Shown here: piece after piece, positions 28,238 through 36,579 of the stretch
Layout: each line of letters opens with the position of its first letter
How positions within the stretch are numbered: the stretch's first letter is position 1
DNA from: Planctomycetaceae bacterium
GTDB taxonomy: Bacteria; Planctomycetota; Planctomycetia; Pirellulales; Pirellulaceae
Direction of reading: 5' to 3'
Assembly (NCBI GenBank): GCA_024638965.1
Contig: JAHEJI010000009.1
Coordinates: 1 to 55,070 of the forward strand
Length of the DNA: 55,070 nt
Notes under the pieces: generated by a model
Database searches by the model: none
Seen by the model: only the letters and a program-made list of their open reading frames with translations
Told to the model about the DNA's origin: nothing
Made by a program: the position numbers and the translations under genes

Positions 28238-28882
28238 TTAGAGGGCCGCGTTATTCCAGATTTTCCACCACGGCTTTTTCTCCACTTTGCTGCTTTTCGC
28301 AGAGAAACCCCAAGGACGGCCATTGGTACCGATGCAATCTTGCATTTTCGAATAAGCGAAATTAGCTCGCTGAATATTTGCATCCGTCATATTGGACTTC
28401 CGCAAATCGCATTGCGTGAAGTCGGCTTGCGTGAGGTCGGCACCAAAAAGATTGGCCTCGTAAAGGTTGGCACCTTTGAAGTCTGCTCGTAATTCCGCAA
28501 AAAAGAAATCGGCGTTAGAGAAATCAGATCCAGCCAAATCGCCTCCGTTAATCTTTGAATGACGAAACAAAGCGCCATTGCCTTGGCAACGAATAAACTT
28601 GCTGACGTCAAAAATCGTGTCAGAGAAATCAGCCTTTTCCAGTTTGGCACCGGTAAAATCGGCTCGTTTGGCAACGGAATTCGTGATCTTACATTCAACC
28701 AACGTCGCATCTCGAAAACTGGCTTCCGTGAGGTTGCTGCTGGTGAACGTCACGTTGGAAAGGTGCATATTGGAAAAGTCAGCTCCAGAAAGGTCTTTAC
28801 CCTTTATTACGCAGCCATTCAAAGAAGAACCTTTAGCCTTGATCAAAACCTTACCCGTGGTTTTGTGCTTAATTTCGACCAT
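28238..28882 (-). CDS. Pentapeptide-repeat protein
   Basis: A 214-residue protein with about 28 tandem A(D/N)(L/F)xx-type pentapeptides from about residue 24 to 185 (for example LSGADFSNMHLSNVTF and EANLFGADLTQADF). Such proteins fold as a right-handed quadrilateral beta-helix. There is no signal peptide or membrane helix, so it is probably cytoplasmic; a basic tail (KSSKVEKKPWWKIWNN) follows the repeats. The start ATG 28880-28882 has GGAGAG four bases upstream. Some family members mimic DNA and inhibit gyrase, but nothing here supports that role for this one. It is a single gene. Confidence 0.88.
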   Translation of the reverse strand: MVEIKHKTTGKVLIKAKGSSLNGCVIKGKDLSGADFSNMHLSNVTFTSSNLTEASFRDATLVECKITNSVAKRADFTGAKLEKADFSDTIFDVSKFIRCQGNGALFRHSKINGGDLAGSDFSNADFFFAELRADFKGANLYEANLFGADLTQADFTQCDLRKSNMTDANIQRANFAYSKMQDCIGTNGRPWGFSAKSSKVEKKPWWKIWNNAAL

Positions 28883-29177
28883 CTATCTCTCCACACGAGA
28901 ATTTTTGTGAGAAATGATGCCTCTTCCCACTCTTAGAACGCTGCGGTCTTGCCCCCTCCTGTCCCACGTCGTTTTTGTTCTGACAGACTTCGCTGGCATT
29001 CCAAACAGCGAAACGATCTACTTTCGCCGTCCCGCCATCTATTAATGCCGGTAACCGAAGGTAGTTTCGTTTCCAGTTTGAAATTCTTTTGAGTTCACAA
29101 CTCAATCTGACAATATTTCCAGTCACATTATGAGACTTCGAGGCCAAGGTTACAAGCAAAATGTGCAATAATATTCG

Positions 29178-30038
29178 TTAATCGTCGATTACGGGCGGTT
29201 CACTAGCCTTAGTTTCCGTCTTTTCTGGTCTTGGTATGAAAAGTCCCCGTGAGCTTTTGAGATTTCGGTAGGTGCGCAAATCGACTTGAGCAGTTTTCAT
29301 CCAAGCAGATTTGGCATCTTTGATACGTTGACGGTCTTTTTCAGAAAGATTCATGATCAAAGTATGTTTGGAACTAAAACTGATGTCAGATTTGAATAAC
29401 TCGTTCTTATGCAGCTTCATCTCAACCTTGGTTGGGAACCAGCCAAGTCTTTGGATTGAGCGATTTAGCTGCATCCTTGGAAACGGCGGCAATTTAGTCG
29501 GGTCAGATGCATTTAGTCGTGTGAACTGATCGAGAAACTCAAAATAGGCTGGCAAAATCGCCACGTCAGACGGTTGTTTGCCGAAAAACCGGTATTCAAT
29601 GCTTGGGCTTATTAGCTCTGTCAAACCAGTTGCGAGGTCAAAGTTTTCTTCAAACTTGTCGGCAACTAGAAACTTCGTCGTTTCGTTTTGACTGGTTTGT
29701 TGGCGAAGTCCTTCTACCATTTGGATGATTTGGACCTGTTCCAATTTCAAGCGTTGATTGCGAACAAGATCCACCAAGACGAAATATTTGTCTCGTTTGT
29801 CATAAATGGCAATTTCGAGAGGTTTCGGCTGTGCATCGCCGGACATCTGGAAGTCGTAAATCATGCCGTCGGAAAACAGTGTCAGATTCTGCGACACCGG
29901 AGTCTTCTCATCACCGACGTAGACTTCGGATTCAATACGAAACTCTTGAGCCCAATTCACTGTTGGAGAACAAAAACAAGCCCAAGCCAACAACAGGCCG
30001 GAAACTAAAATCTGAGTACCGCATTTGCTTGTGAGCAT
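29178..30038 (-). CDS. Secreted protein of unknown function
   Basis: A 286-residue protein starting at ATG 30036-30038, preferred because GAGG lies six bases upstream and the product then begins with a signal peptide (about 1-31, LVSGLLLAWACFCSPTVNWAQ). The mature part is largely soluble, with FRIESEVYVGDEKTPVSQNL, a repeating beta-rich pattern in the middle, and a basic C-terminal half ending in ETKASEPPVIDD. No catalytic motif or known family is recognised; the N-terminal half resembles exported proteins of planctomycetes that bind cell-surface ligands only in the most general way. It stands alone. Extra in-frame codons upstream (to 30092) lack a ribosome-binding site. Confidence 0.6.
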   Translation of the reverse strand: MLTSKCGTQILVSGLLLAWACFCSPTVNWAQEFRIESEVYVGDEKTPVSQNLTLFSDGMIYDFQMSGDAQPKPLEIAIYDKRDKYFVLVDLVRNQRLKLEQVQIIQMVEGLRQQTSQNETTKFLVADKFEENFDLATGLTELISPSIEYRFFGKQPSDVAILPAYFEFLDQFTRLNASDPTKLPPFPRMQLNRSIQRLGWFPTKVEMKLHKNELFKSDISFSSKHTLIMNLSEKDRQRIKDAKSAWMKTAQVDLRTYRNLKSSRGLFIPRPEKTETKASEPPVIDD

Positions 30039-30180
30039 ATTCGACCTCGGCCTTCGCGATTTGAAAGTCGTTTCTTTTGAGCGTCGCGGCACGGTAGAAA
30101 ATGCAGTTAGATTCGTCCATAGATACCGTTCGGTTCAACGGGGGTGCTAGCAAAAAACGAAATACCGTAGTCGCATGGTG

Positions 30181-30362
30181 ATGCGTTCTAGCCGGGATTG
30201 CTCACGTGGACGGAATAAAGTCACGTCTTTGCTTTGCCGGCACACACAAACGCCATCAATTCGACTTGCAAACTGTTTTTGCTTCCAGAAAAGCGGCTGC
30301 AGTTCCGGCAATTAAAACGTTTGCTCGTTGCCGGCATACGACTTGTGAGAAATGCGTTCTAG
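30181..30362. repeat. Region bounded by an 11-bp direct repeat
   Basis: ATGCGTTCTAG occurs at 30181-30191 and again at 30352-30362; the second copy covers the stop codon of the downstream small protein. Inside the interval, GCCGGCA is also repeated (about 30239 and 30330). It is 182 bp long and could be an old small mobile element with its target duplication, but terminal inverted repeats are not evident. Confidence 0.3.
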
Positions 30363-30841
30363 AATCCTAAGCTGTTGATTTTCTCAATCAACAATTCAGT
30401 GACCAGTTTCACGATGCGAAGGGTTCTCTCGTCTTCAATGCCATGCATTGGACCTTCAATCGACGACTTGAATTCATTCATCGATGTTGCGACCGCCGCT
30501 TTGGCCGGACCATTCAATTGGCCAAAGCTCATTTCATCTATTGACGTGGCCAAACCCGTGATTTTTTCGGCGAGTCCAACCGCGTTATCCGCGTTCAACT
30601 TCTTGAATCCATCCGTGATAGCGTTTAGCTGACGCTGGAGACCCGTTACATTGAAATCGCCAAAATCGATATGTGAGTCAACCATTAAGCCGATTGCCGT
30701 CTGATCGCCGTTATTGAGTGTTTTGTCTCCAGCATTTTTTGTTGTTGGCAATAGGTAGGTATAGGCAAGCCATGCCAGAAGCCAGAGGACGAACAACGGC
30801 AACAGCATCTTGAGTAGCGAGCCACTTAGATTGTCAGACAT
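30359..30841 (-). CDS. Membrane-anchored protein of unknown function
   Basis: A 160-residue protein with one membrane helix at about 10-30 (KMLLPLFVLWLLAWLAYTYLL) and a soluble C-terminal part of alpha-helical character (residues 60-160, heptad-like: LNAITDGFKKLNADNAVGLAEKI). GGAG seven bases upstream supports the ATG 30839-30841. No family is recognised. Its position ahead of the long hexanucleotide tract and lpd is incidental as far as can be seen. The helical tail suggests a coiled coil or small assembly domain. Confidence 0.7.
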   Translation of the reverse strand: MSDNLSGSLLKMLLPLFVLWLLAWLAYTYLLPTTKNAGDKTLNNGDQTAIGLMVDSHIDFGDFNVTGLQRQLNAITDGFKKLNADNAVGLAEKITGLATSIDEMSFGQLNGPAKAAVATSMNEFKSSIEGPMHGIEDERTLRIVKLVTELLIEKINSLGF

Positions 30842-30927
30842 AGCTCGTCTCCGACCACGAAACTAATTCTCAGACAAAGAAACAACTGGCTTTCGGTGTT
30901 GCTGCCGTGATTGATCATCTCGCATTT

Positions 30928-31076
30928 CCCAGTCCCAGTCCCAGTCCCAGTCCCAGTCGTAGTCGTAGTCGTAGTCGTAGTCGTCGTCGTACTCGTACTC
31001 GTACTCGTCGTCGTCGTTAAGACTAAGACTAAGACTAAGACTAAGACTAAGACTAAGACTAAGACTAAGACTAAGA
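30928..31076. repeat. Compound hexanucleotide microsatellite
   Basis: On the + strand this is CCCAGT x5 (30928-30957), CGTAGT x4 (30958-30981), CGT x2, CGTACT x3 (30988-31005), CGT x4 (31006-31017) and TAAGAC x9 (31018-31071) with a partial TAAGA. Each block differs from its neighbour by one or two bases, so it looks like slippage expansion of successive point variants. It ends four bases from the lpd stop codon at 31081. The forward-strand frame through it (VPVPVP, VVVV, KTKTKT) is low-complexity and is not taken as a gene. Confidence 0.9.
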
Positions 31077-31080
31077 TTTG

Positions 31081-32463
31081 CTATGTATGGATGGCTCGAC
31101 CATCAACGGCCAAAGCGGCTTCCTGCATGATTTCGGAAAGGGTTGGATGGGCGTGGCAACAACGAGCCAGATCTTCACTTGTGGCCCCAAAATTCATCGC
31201 GACGGCCGCTTCTGAAATCAAGTCGCCTGCTCGCGCCCCAATGGCGTGGACTCCTAGAATTCGATCCGTATTGGCATCCGCAAGAATCTTGATTTTACCT
31301 TCGAAATCGCCGAGCGCGCGAGCTCGACCATTTGCACCGAACGGACAAACGCCTTTTCGATATGAAATGCCCGCTACTTTGAGTTGTTCTTCTGTTTTGC
31401 CAACGGCTGCAATTTCTGGATGCGTGTAGACAATCGCGGGGATCGCGTCGTAGTTGACATGTCCGAAACCGTTCACGATTTGTTCGACACAGGCGACGCC
31501 TTCCTCCGACGCTTTGTGCGCGAGCATCGCTCCGCCGATACAGTCGCCAACTGAATAGATTCCTGGCACCGACGTTTCGAAATGATCGTTGACCTCGATA
31601 AAGCCGCGTTTGTCGACTTTGATTCCAACGTCTTCCAAGCCGATTTTCGACGTGTTCGGCACGCGCCCGGTGCTCATCAAGACGCGATCGCATTTAATGG
31701 TTTCTTCGCCCTTACAAATGACTTCGCAGCCTTTGCCCTTCTTTTTGGCGCTCTCCACCCACATGCTCGTCTTGAAACCTATCCCTTGTTTTTCAAATGA
31801 GCGTCGAGCCAGTCTGGCGATTTCTTGATCCAACCCCGGGAGGACCTGGTCAAGCCCTTCGAGCACAATGACTTCCGAACCCATTCGATTCCAAACCGAG
31901 CCGAGTTCCAAACCAATATAACCACCCCCGATGACCACCAGCTTTTTGGGCGGCTTTTCATAAGCGAGCGCAGTTGTACTGTCTCCGATAAGATTACCGT
32001 CGTATTCAATTCCTGGCAGGTGCATAGGCAAGCTGCCTGTGGCGATAATGATGTGTTCGGCGGCAACGAGGTCACCCTTTGTCACCTGGATTTTTCCTGG
32101 GCTCACCAAGGTCCCACGTCCGACGATCGCGGTTACTTTGTTTCGTTTCAAGAGCATCTTGATGCCGCCGGTGAGTGTGTCGACGACGTTGTCCTTGCGA
32201 GCCATCATGGTGGGAAGATCGACTTCGACGCTTTTCATTTTGATGCCGTGTTCGGCAAAGTGATCACGAGCCTCAACCAGCAAATGGCTCGACTCCAACA
32301 GCGCCTTGCTCGGAATGCAGCCGACTCGAAGGCAAGTGCCGCCAAATTGATCGTTTTCATCGATAATGGCTGTCTTCAACCCAAGCTGTGCCGCCCGAAT
32401 TGCCGCCACGTATCCACCTGGACCACCTCCAAGAACGATCAGATCAAACTGTTGATTTGCCAT
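31081..32463 (-). CDS. lpd: Dihydrolipoyl dehydrogenase
   Basis: A 460-residue FAD pyridine-nucleotide disulfide oxidoreductase. FAD-binding GGGPGGYVAA (12-21), redox-active Cys44 and Cys49 in GGTCLRVGCIPSK, NAD-binding GGGYIGLELGSVW, a second FAD contact SVGDCIGGAMLAH, and the C-terminal active-site HPTLSE are all present. It reoxidises lipoyl groups of the 2-oxoacid dehydrogenase complexes or the glycine cleavage system. The ATG 32461-32463 (MANQQFDLIVLGGG) is preferred to the upstream TTG at 32470-32472. The E1 and E2 genes are not in the window. The TAG stop lies only 4 bp from the hexanucleotide tract, so transcripts ending near here would carry the repeat. Confidence 0.95.
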   Translation of the reverse strand: MANQQFDLIVLGGGPGGYVAAIRAAQLGLKTAIIDENDQFGGTCLRVGCIPSKALLESSHLLVEARDHFAEHGIKMKSVEVDLPTMMARKDNVVDTLTGGIKMLLKRNKVTAIVGRGTLVSPGKIQVTKGDLVAAEHIIIATGSLPMHLPGIEYDGNLIGDSTTALAYEKPPKKLVVIGGGYIGLELGSVWNRMGSEVIVLEGLDQVLPGLDQEIARLARRSFEKQGIGFKTSMWVESAKKKGKGCEVICKGEETIKCDRVLMSTGRVPNTSKIGLEDVGIKVDKRGFIEVNDHFETSVPGIYSVGDCIGGAMLAHKASEEGVACVEQIVNGFGHVNYDAIPAIVYTHPEIAAVGKTEEQLKVAGISYRKGVCPFGANGRARALGDFEGKIKILADANTDRILGVHAIGARAGDLISEAAVAMNFGATSEDLARCCHAHPTLSEIMQEAALAVDGRAIHT

Positions 32464-32689
32464 TTGTTTCAAAGATTTTGAGTACGGAAAAACCTAAAAG
32501 TCGCGGTCGGACTTCGTCTGAATTGTCAGCTTTTGGGACCACTTGGCAATATGTCCTCATCTAAGTTGTGAACGATCTCGACGATTAAACGTAGATCCAA
32601 TAAACGATTCGGCTGTTTTGTGCAAAAGCCCATTGGAACCGTCATCGTTCCTAATAGAATGGAAACTAGTTCGAGAGCTCCTTGTTTTC

Positions 32690-32744
32690 GTTTAGCCGCG
32701 TGCCCATCGGGCCGCGCGGGGCGATGCCCACGCGGTTAAACGAT
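32690..32744. repeat. Dispersed palindromic repeat, family A, copy 3
   Basis: GTTTAGCCGCGTGCCC (32690-32705) is matched by CCCACGCGGTTAAACGAT (32727-32744), an inverted repeat of about 15 bp with GC-rich centre GGGCCGCGCGGGGCGAT. The left flank GAGAGCTCCTTGTTTT resembles GAGGGCCCCTTG before copy 2. It lies in the 384-bp divergent gap between lpd and the adaptor protein gene; the rest of that gap has no recognised feature. Confidence 0.7.
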
Positions 32745-32847
32745 CTTCCTCAACGGGTTTATGACAGACAATTGCCAAAGGTGGCGCGTCCAACTAGTTC
32801 GTCATTGAACCCCAGCACCATCGGCGAGGCATTTTCAAGATAAACGC

Positions 32848-34128
32848 ATGTTCAAATTTTTACTCAAATTTGTGTTGGTCGTCGGCTTGTTGACTGCCAT
32901 TGGATATGCAGCTTATCCTCCGATTGCCAAGAAGATCGCCGAACGCAATAAACCGAGATGGCGGACGACGACAATCGAAAACGGGACCATCATCAAAGTC
33001 GTTAATGCGACGGGCACCGTTAAACCGACCAAGTCGGTTCAAGTAGGTTCGTTCGTATCCGGCCCGATTAAGGATCTTTACGTCGAATTCAACCAGGAAG
33101 TAAAACAAGACGAAGTCCTCGCCCGCATTGACCCGCGGTTGTTTGCTGCCAACGTTGCTCGAGACAAAGCGACTTTGGCCACACGCAAAGCCGACGTGTT
33201 ACGGGTTGAGGCGTTACTTCAGCAGGCGCGGAATGACGAAGCAAGAGCGACCGCGTTACGTGAAGAAAACATTGACTTCATCGCTCAGTCAGAGCTTGAT
33301 CAGGTCAAATTCGCACGGCTTTCATTGGAAGCTCAATTAACGATCGCAAACGCCTCGATTGACCAGGCAATGGCAACTCTAACCAATTCGGAAGCCAACC
33401 TGGATTATTGTGAAATTCGGTCCCCGGAAGACGGTATGATCATCGACCGCAAGGTCGAACCGGGGCAAACTCTGGCGGCACAGTTTCAGACGCCTGAACT
33501 GTTCGTCGTCGGCGTGGGGTTGCGTGAAAAGATGCATATCTTTGCCGACGTCGATGAATCGGAAATTGGTCTGATTCGCGAGGCAGCAGAAAACGAACAG
33601 CCGGTGACTTTTACCGTGACCGCTTATCCCGACGATTTGTTTGAAGGCTTGATCGAAGAAGTTCGCTTCAGTTCGGCGGAAACCCAAAATGTCGTGACTT
33701 ATCCCGTTGTCGTAGGTTCACCCAATCCGGATTTGAAACTGTTGCCGGGAATGACCGCTGATCTCTCATTTCAGATTCGTAAAAAAGAAAACGTAATCAA
33801 AATTCCAAAGTCTGCACTGCGGTTTTATCCTCCCGACAAAAAGTATGTTCATCCGGATGATCACGAGATCATTGATGGAACCGACTTTGCATTCTTGATC
33901 GAGGATGACGATGAAACCGACGTGAATACGCAGGCGCCGGCAGCCGAACGCATCAAGGCCAGCAAGAAAGCCAAAAAACGACACGTCTGGAAGCTCGATG
34001 GGGAACTATTACGAGCAGTGGAAGTTCAGGTTGGGCTAAGCGACAATCGTTTTTCGGAATTGATCGTCGGTGAATTGGATGAAGACACCGAGTTGGTCAC
34101 CGGGCAAAAGGCGAAGGGTGAAGAGTGA
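32848..34128 (+). CDS. HlyD/MacA-family periplasmic adaptor subunit
   Basis: A 426-residue membrane-fusion protein. One N-terminal membrane helix (about 5-24) is followed by the barrel-sandwich hybrid half-motif VVNATGTVKPTKSVQVGSFVSG (about 51-72), a coiled-coil hairpin (about 95-185, LATRKADVLRVEALLQQARNDEARA), the second half-motif NLDYCEIRSPEDGMIIDRKVEPGQTL, and a beta-barrel/MP domain with LKLLPGMTADLSFQI. It links an inner-membrane transporter to an outer-membrane channel. The MacB-like permease gene lies 175 bp downstream, but no ATPase gene is nearby. The region about 330-380 is an unusually charged insert (EDDDETDVN...KASKKAKKRH). The stop codon falls in a 7-bp tandem repeat (34113-34140). 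Confidence 0.88.
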   Translation: MFKFLLKFVLVVGLLTAIGYAAYPPIAKKIAERNKPRWRTTTIENGTIIKVVNATGTVKPTKSVQVGSFVSGPIKDLYVEFNQEVKQDEVLARIDPRLFAANVARDKATLATRKADVLRVEALLQQARNDEARATALREENIDFIAQSELDQVKFARLSLEAQLTIANASIDQAMATLTNSEANLDYCEIRSPEDGMIIDRKVEPGQTLAAQFQTPELFVVGVGLREKMHIFADVDESEIGLIREAAENEQPVTFTVTAYPDDLFEGLIEEVRFSSAETQNVVTYPVVVGSPNPDLKLLPGMTADLSFQIRKKENVIKIPKSALRFYPPDKKYVHPDDHEIIDGTDFAFLIEDDDETDVNTQAPAAERIKASKKAKKRHVWKLDGELLRAVEVQVGLSDNRFSELIVGELDEDTELVTGQKAKGEE

Positions 34129-34140
34129 AGGGTGAAGGGT
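34113..34140. repeat. 7-bp tandem repeat overlapping the adaptor gene's stop codon
   Basis: Four units of GAAGGGT (second unit GAAGAGT) run from 34113 to 34140, and the stop TGA at 34126-34128 falls inside. Because 7 is not a multiple of 3, loss or gain of one unit would change the frame at the C-terminus of the adaptor protein and alter its last residues. Confidence 0.75.
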
Positions 34141-34175
34141 GAACCTTGGCCACCCCATAAAAAACGAAGCTGAAT

Positions 34176-34262
34176 GTCATTCTGAGGGAGCTTTAGCGAC
34201 CGAAGAATTTCTCGCAAAAACACGAGAGATCCTTCGCCTCGCTCGACTCGGTTCAGGATGAC
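34176..34262. repeat. Dispersed palindromic repeat, family C, copy 2 (inverted)
   Basis: GTCATTCTGAG at the left and CAGGATGAC at the right are inverted, and the inner AAGAATTTCTCG pairs with CGAGAGATCCTTCG. Reverse-complemented, it follows copy 3 at 46111-46183 block by block (CCTGAACCGAGT, GAAGGATCT, GAGAAAT, GGTCGC). It occupies most of the gap between the adaptor and permease genes. A half-element GCCGTTAAACGAT, like the family A end, lies next to it at about 34270-34282. Confidence 0.7.
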
Positions 34263-34303
34263 TTGGATAGCCGTTAAACGATATCAACCTAAGTGAAATA
34301 CAA

Positions 34304-35545
34304 ATGGGATTCTTAACAACGCTGGGAATTGCGATCCGGGCACTTGCAAAAAACAAAATGCGGGCCGGGTTAACGGTACTGGGCGTCGTCATCGGAATTG
34401 CGGCGGTTACGACAATGGTCTCAATCGGGCAAAGTGCCGGTGCGCTTGTCCGCGGTGAACTGGAGAATTTTGGAACCAACGTCATCGTAATTCAGCCGGC
34501 CCAACAGAGAAGAGCCGGTGTCCGCCGCGGCCTGACCAATACGTTGACTTCTAAAGACTCTCAGGCAATCAGCGACGAGTGTCCGTCGATTTTGGCAACC
34601 ACGCCCCTGGTCGGGACAGGTGGCCAAGTCGTTTACGGAAACCTCAACGTCAATCCCAATGAAATGTTCGGTGTGGGAGAAGACTACCTGCGAGTGAGAA
34701 GCTGGCCAATGAAGTACGGAGCATTTTTCGACGCGGCTCAGATTGAAAAGGCCGAAAAAGTTTGTGTCGTCGGCAAAACGATCGTGACAAAACTGTTTCA
34801 AACCGGGAATCCGCTCGGCGAGAAGATCCGCATCAGCAACAAGCCTTTTACGATCATTGGAGTTTTGGAAGACAAAGGAGCAAACATGGTGGGCCAGGAT
34901 CAGGATAGCATTATCTTGATGCCTCATACGACGGTTCGTCGAACCCTTAATGGCTCCAGCTTTGACGACGTTCACGCGATTATTGCTTCGGCGGTCTCGC
35001 CGGAAAAAATGGGCGCCGCCTCAGATCAGATCAAACAGCTGATGATGGATCGACACGACATTAAGCCCGGTCAGAGTGCAGACTTTGAAGTTCAAACAAC
35101 AACCGAAATCGCCAACATGTTGGGAATGATTACCGGCACCATGACTTTGATGTTGGCTTCGATTGCCGGAATCTCGTTGTTAGTCGGTGGTGTCGGCATC
35201 ATGAATATCATGTTGGTTTCGGTAACCGAACGAACTCGAGAAATCGGAATCCGAATGGCGGTTGGCGCTCGTTCGCGAGATATCCTGATGCAATTCCTGG
35301 TCGAATCGGTCTTGCTTTCCTGCATCGGTGGCTTGATCGGATTTGTGTTAGGCATCGGCGCTTCGGTTGGGATTACGAGTTTGATCAACTCGTTTTCAAC
35401 CGGTACGGAGTGGCCGGTTGTGGTTTCGATGCCCGCGGCCATCGTCGCGTTTCTGTTCGCCGCCGCAGTTGGCGTTTTCTTCGGCTTCTACCCAGCCCGC
35501 CGCGCGAGCAAACTCGATCCAATCGACGCACTACGATATGAGTAG
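34304..35545 (+). CDS. MacB/FtsX-type ABC transporter permease
   Basis: A 413-residue permease with four membrane helices in the FtsX/MacB arrangement: one at about 20-42, a large periplasmic domain (about 45-270, MacB_PCD-like), and three at the C-terminal end, with the conserved VGGVGIMNIMLVSVTERTREIGIRMAVGAR block (about 293-322). It lacks any nucleotide-binding domain, so an ATPase must come from another locus. The start ATG 34304 follows a gap filled by repeats, with no strong ribosome-binding site. Together with the adaptor it would make a MacAB-type export or lipoprotein-linked system; substrate is unknown. The last residues PARRASKLDPIDALRYE are the usual C-terminal tail of this family. 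Confidence 0.9.
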   Translation: MGFLTTLGIAIRALAKNKMRAGLTVLGVVIGIAAVTTMVSIGQSAGALVRGELENFGTNVIVIQPAQQRRAGVRRGLTNTLTSKDSQAISDECPSILATTPLVGTGGQVVYGNLNVNPNEMFGVGEDYLRVRSWPMKYGAFFDAAQIEKAEKVCVVGKTIVTKLFQTGNPLGEKIRISNKPFTIIGVLEDKGANMVGQDQDSIILMPHTTVRRTLNGSSFDDVHAIIASAVSPEKMGAASDQIKQLMMDRHDIKPGQSADFEVQTTTEIANMLGMITGTMTLMLASIAGISLLVGGVGIMNIMLVSVTERTREIGIRMAVGARSRDILMQFLVESVLLSCIGGLIGFVLGIGASVGITSLINSFSTGTEWPVVVSMPAAIVAFLFAAAVGVFFGFYPARRASKLDPIDALRYE

Positions 35546-35778
35546 AAAAAGAAATTCGCAAACGAGCGATATGTGATTCTGGCGCGTCGAGTTTTGCCCA
35601 GCCGGGGCCACAACGGCATAACGAATTGCACCGAGTCGCGCGCGGCCCGGGCGAACGATATCAGTCTCATTTTTGTTGAATCAAAGCTGGCGGTTTTGGT
35701 GCCACGCCATTCACTCCGTCGGCTGGAACGGTTATAAAAATTCAGGGACTTTAACTGAAGAATACATTGGAGACCAAC

Positions 35779-36579
35779 ATGAAACTTCGATCATCGATTG
35801 CGCTCGTCGCCATTCTCTCAATCGCAGGTGTTGCCGGCTCTTTCGGGTATGCTCAACAGGAGACAGAATCGGACTCCCGCGCCGTGCTCAATGAACTGCT
35901 GACTGAACGCCGCGACACATTGGCAAAGCGTGTCGTCACACTGGAAACGAAATTTGCCCAAGGACAATTAATCATCGACGCGGTCATCGCAGCACGCGAT
36001 CAACTCTTGGACGCCGAACTACAACTCGTTAAGACCAAGAAGCAACGTGTGGCGATTTACCAAAAGCGAATCGACAACATGCGTGAGCTCGAAGACTCGG
36101 TAAAACGACGACTTGACAACGGTCTAGCTACCCCTGAATCATTGCTGTCGGCCACTGCCGCGCGGTTGCAAGCCGAGATCGATCTCGTCCGGGAGGGCGA
36201 CGGTGACGTCCTACTTCAGGAACTCCAAGGTGTCTGGATTCTTGAATCCATGGAAATGGCTGGCATACAACGTGAGGGTGATGAACTGCCCGAGCGCTTC
36301 CGCGAAATGCAACAGTCGATTAAGGGCGACCGTATGACCGTGACACGCATCGACAATAAGAAGTACGAATGCGTGCTGACTGTGAACGGCGAAACAGAAC
36401 CTAAGCAACTTGATGTCCTGTCGACCGACGATCAAGGAAAGTCCAGAACGGCGAAATGGATTTACAAGATCGCCGACGGAAAACTGATTATTGCAGAAGG
36501 CAAGACGACTCGACCAACGTCATTTGAGACCGGTCCGAACATTGCTACGAAAGTGTCGACGTTCGCGCTCAAGCGTTGA
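35779..36579 (+). CDS. Exported protein with C-terminal TIGR03067-type domain and helical N-terminus
   Basis: A 266-residue protein starting at ATG 35779, chosen because GGAG lies eight bases upstream (TTG 35767 is in frame but weaker). A signal peptide (about 1-25, cut near GYA) is followed by a long helical stretch (about 35-130: LTERRDTLAKRVVTLETKF, LLDAELQLVKTKKQR) that looks like a coiled coil and is rather like the helical hairpin of TolC-type proteins. Residues about 145-266 fit the TIGR03067 domain (LQGVWILESMEMAG, IKGDRMTV, PKQLDVLS, RPTSFET), very common in planctomycetes. Function of that domain is unknown. It stands alone with both neighbours on other strands or far away. Confidence 0.75.
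   Translation: MKLRSSIALVAILSIAGVAGSFGYAQQETESDSRAVLNELLTERRDTLAKRVVTLETKFAQGQLIIDAVIAARDQLLDAELQLVKTKKQRVAIYQKRIDNMRELEDSVKRRLDNGLATPESLLSATAARLQAEIDLVREGDGDVLLQELQGVWILESMEMAGIQREGDELPERFREMQQSIKGDRMTVTRIDNKKYECVLTVNGETEPKQLDVLSTDDQGKSRTAKWIYKIADGKLIIAEGKTTRPTSFETGPNIATKVSTFALKR

Noticed and set aside
30928-31076. Possible CRISPR array
   Set aside because: The units are contiguous 6-bp repeats without spacers, and there is no cas gene in the window.
30911-31429. A forward frame of 172 codons with VPVPVP, VVVV and KTKTKT runs
   Set aside because: It is the translation of the hexanucleotide tract followed by antisense of lpd; no ribosome-binding site and no sensible composition.
31825-32481. 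A forward frame of 218 codons
   Set aside because: It is antisense to the FAD/NAD-binding half of lpd.
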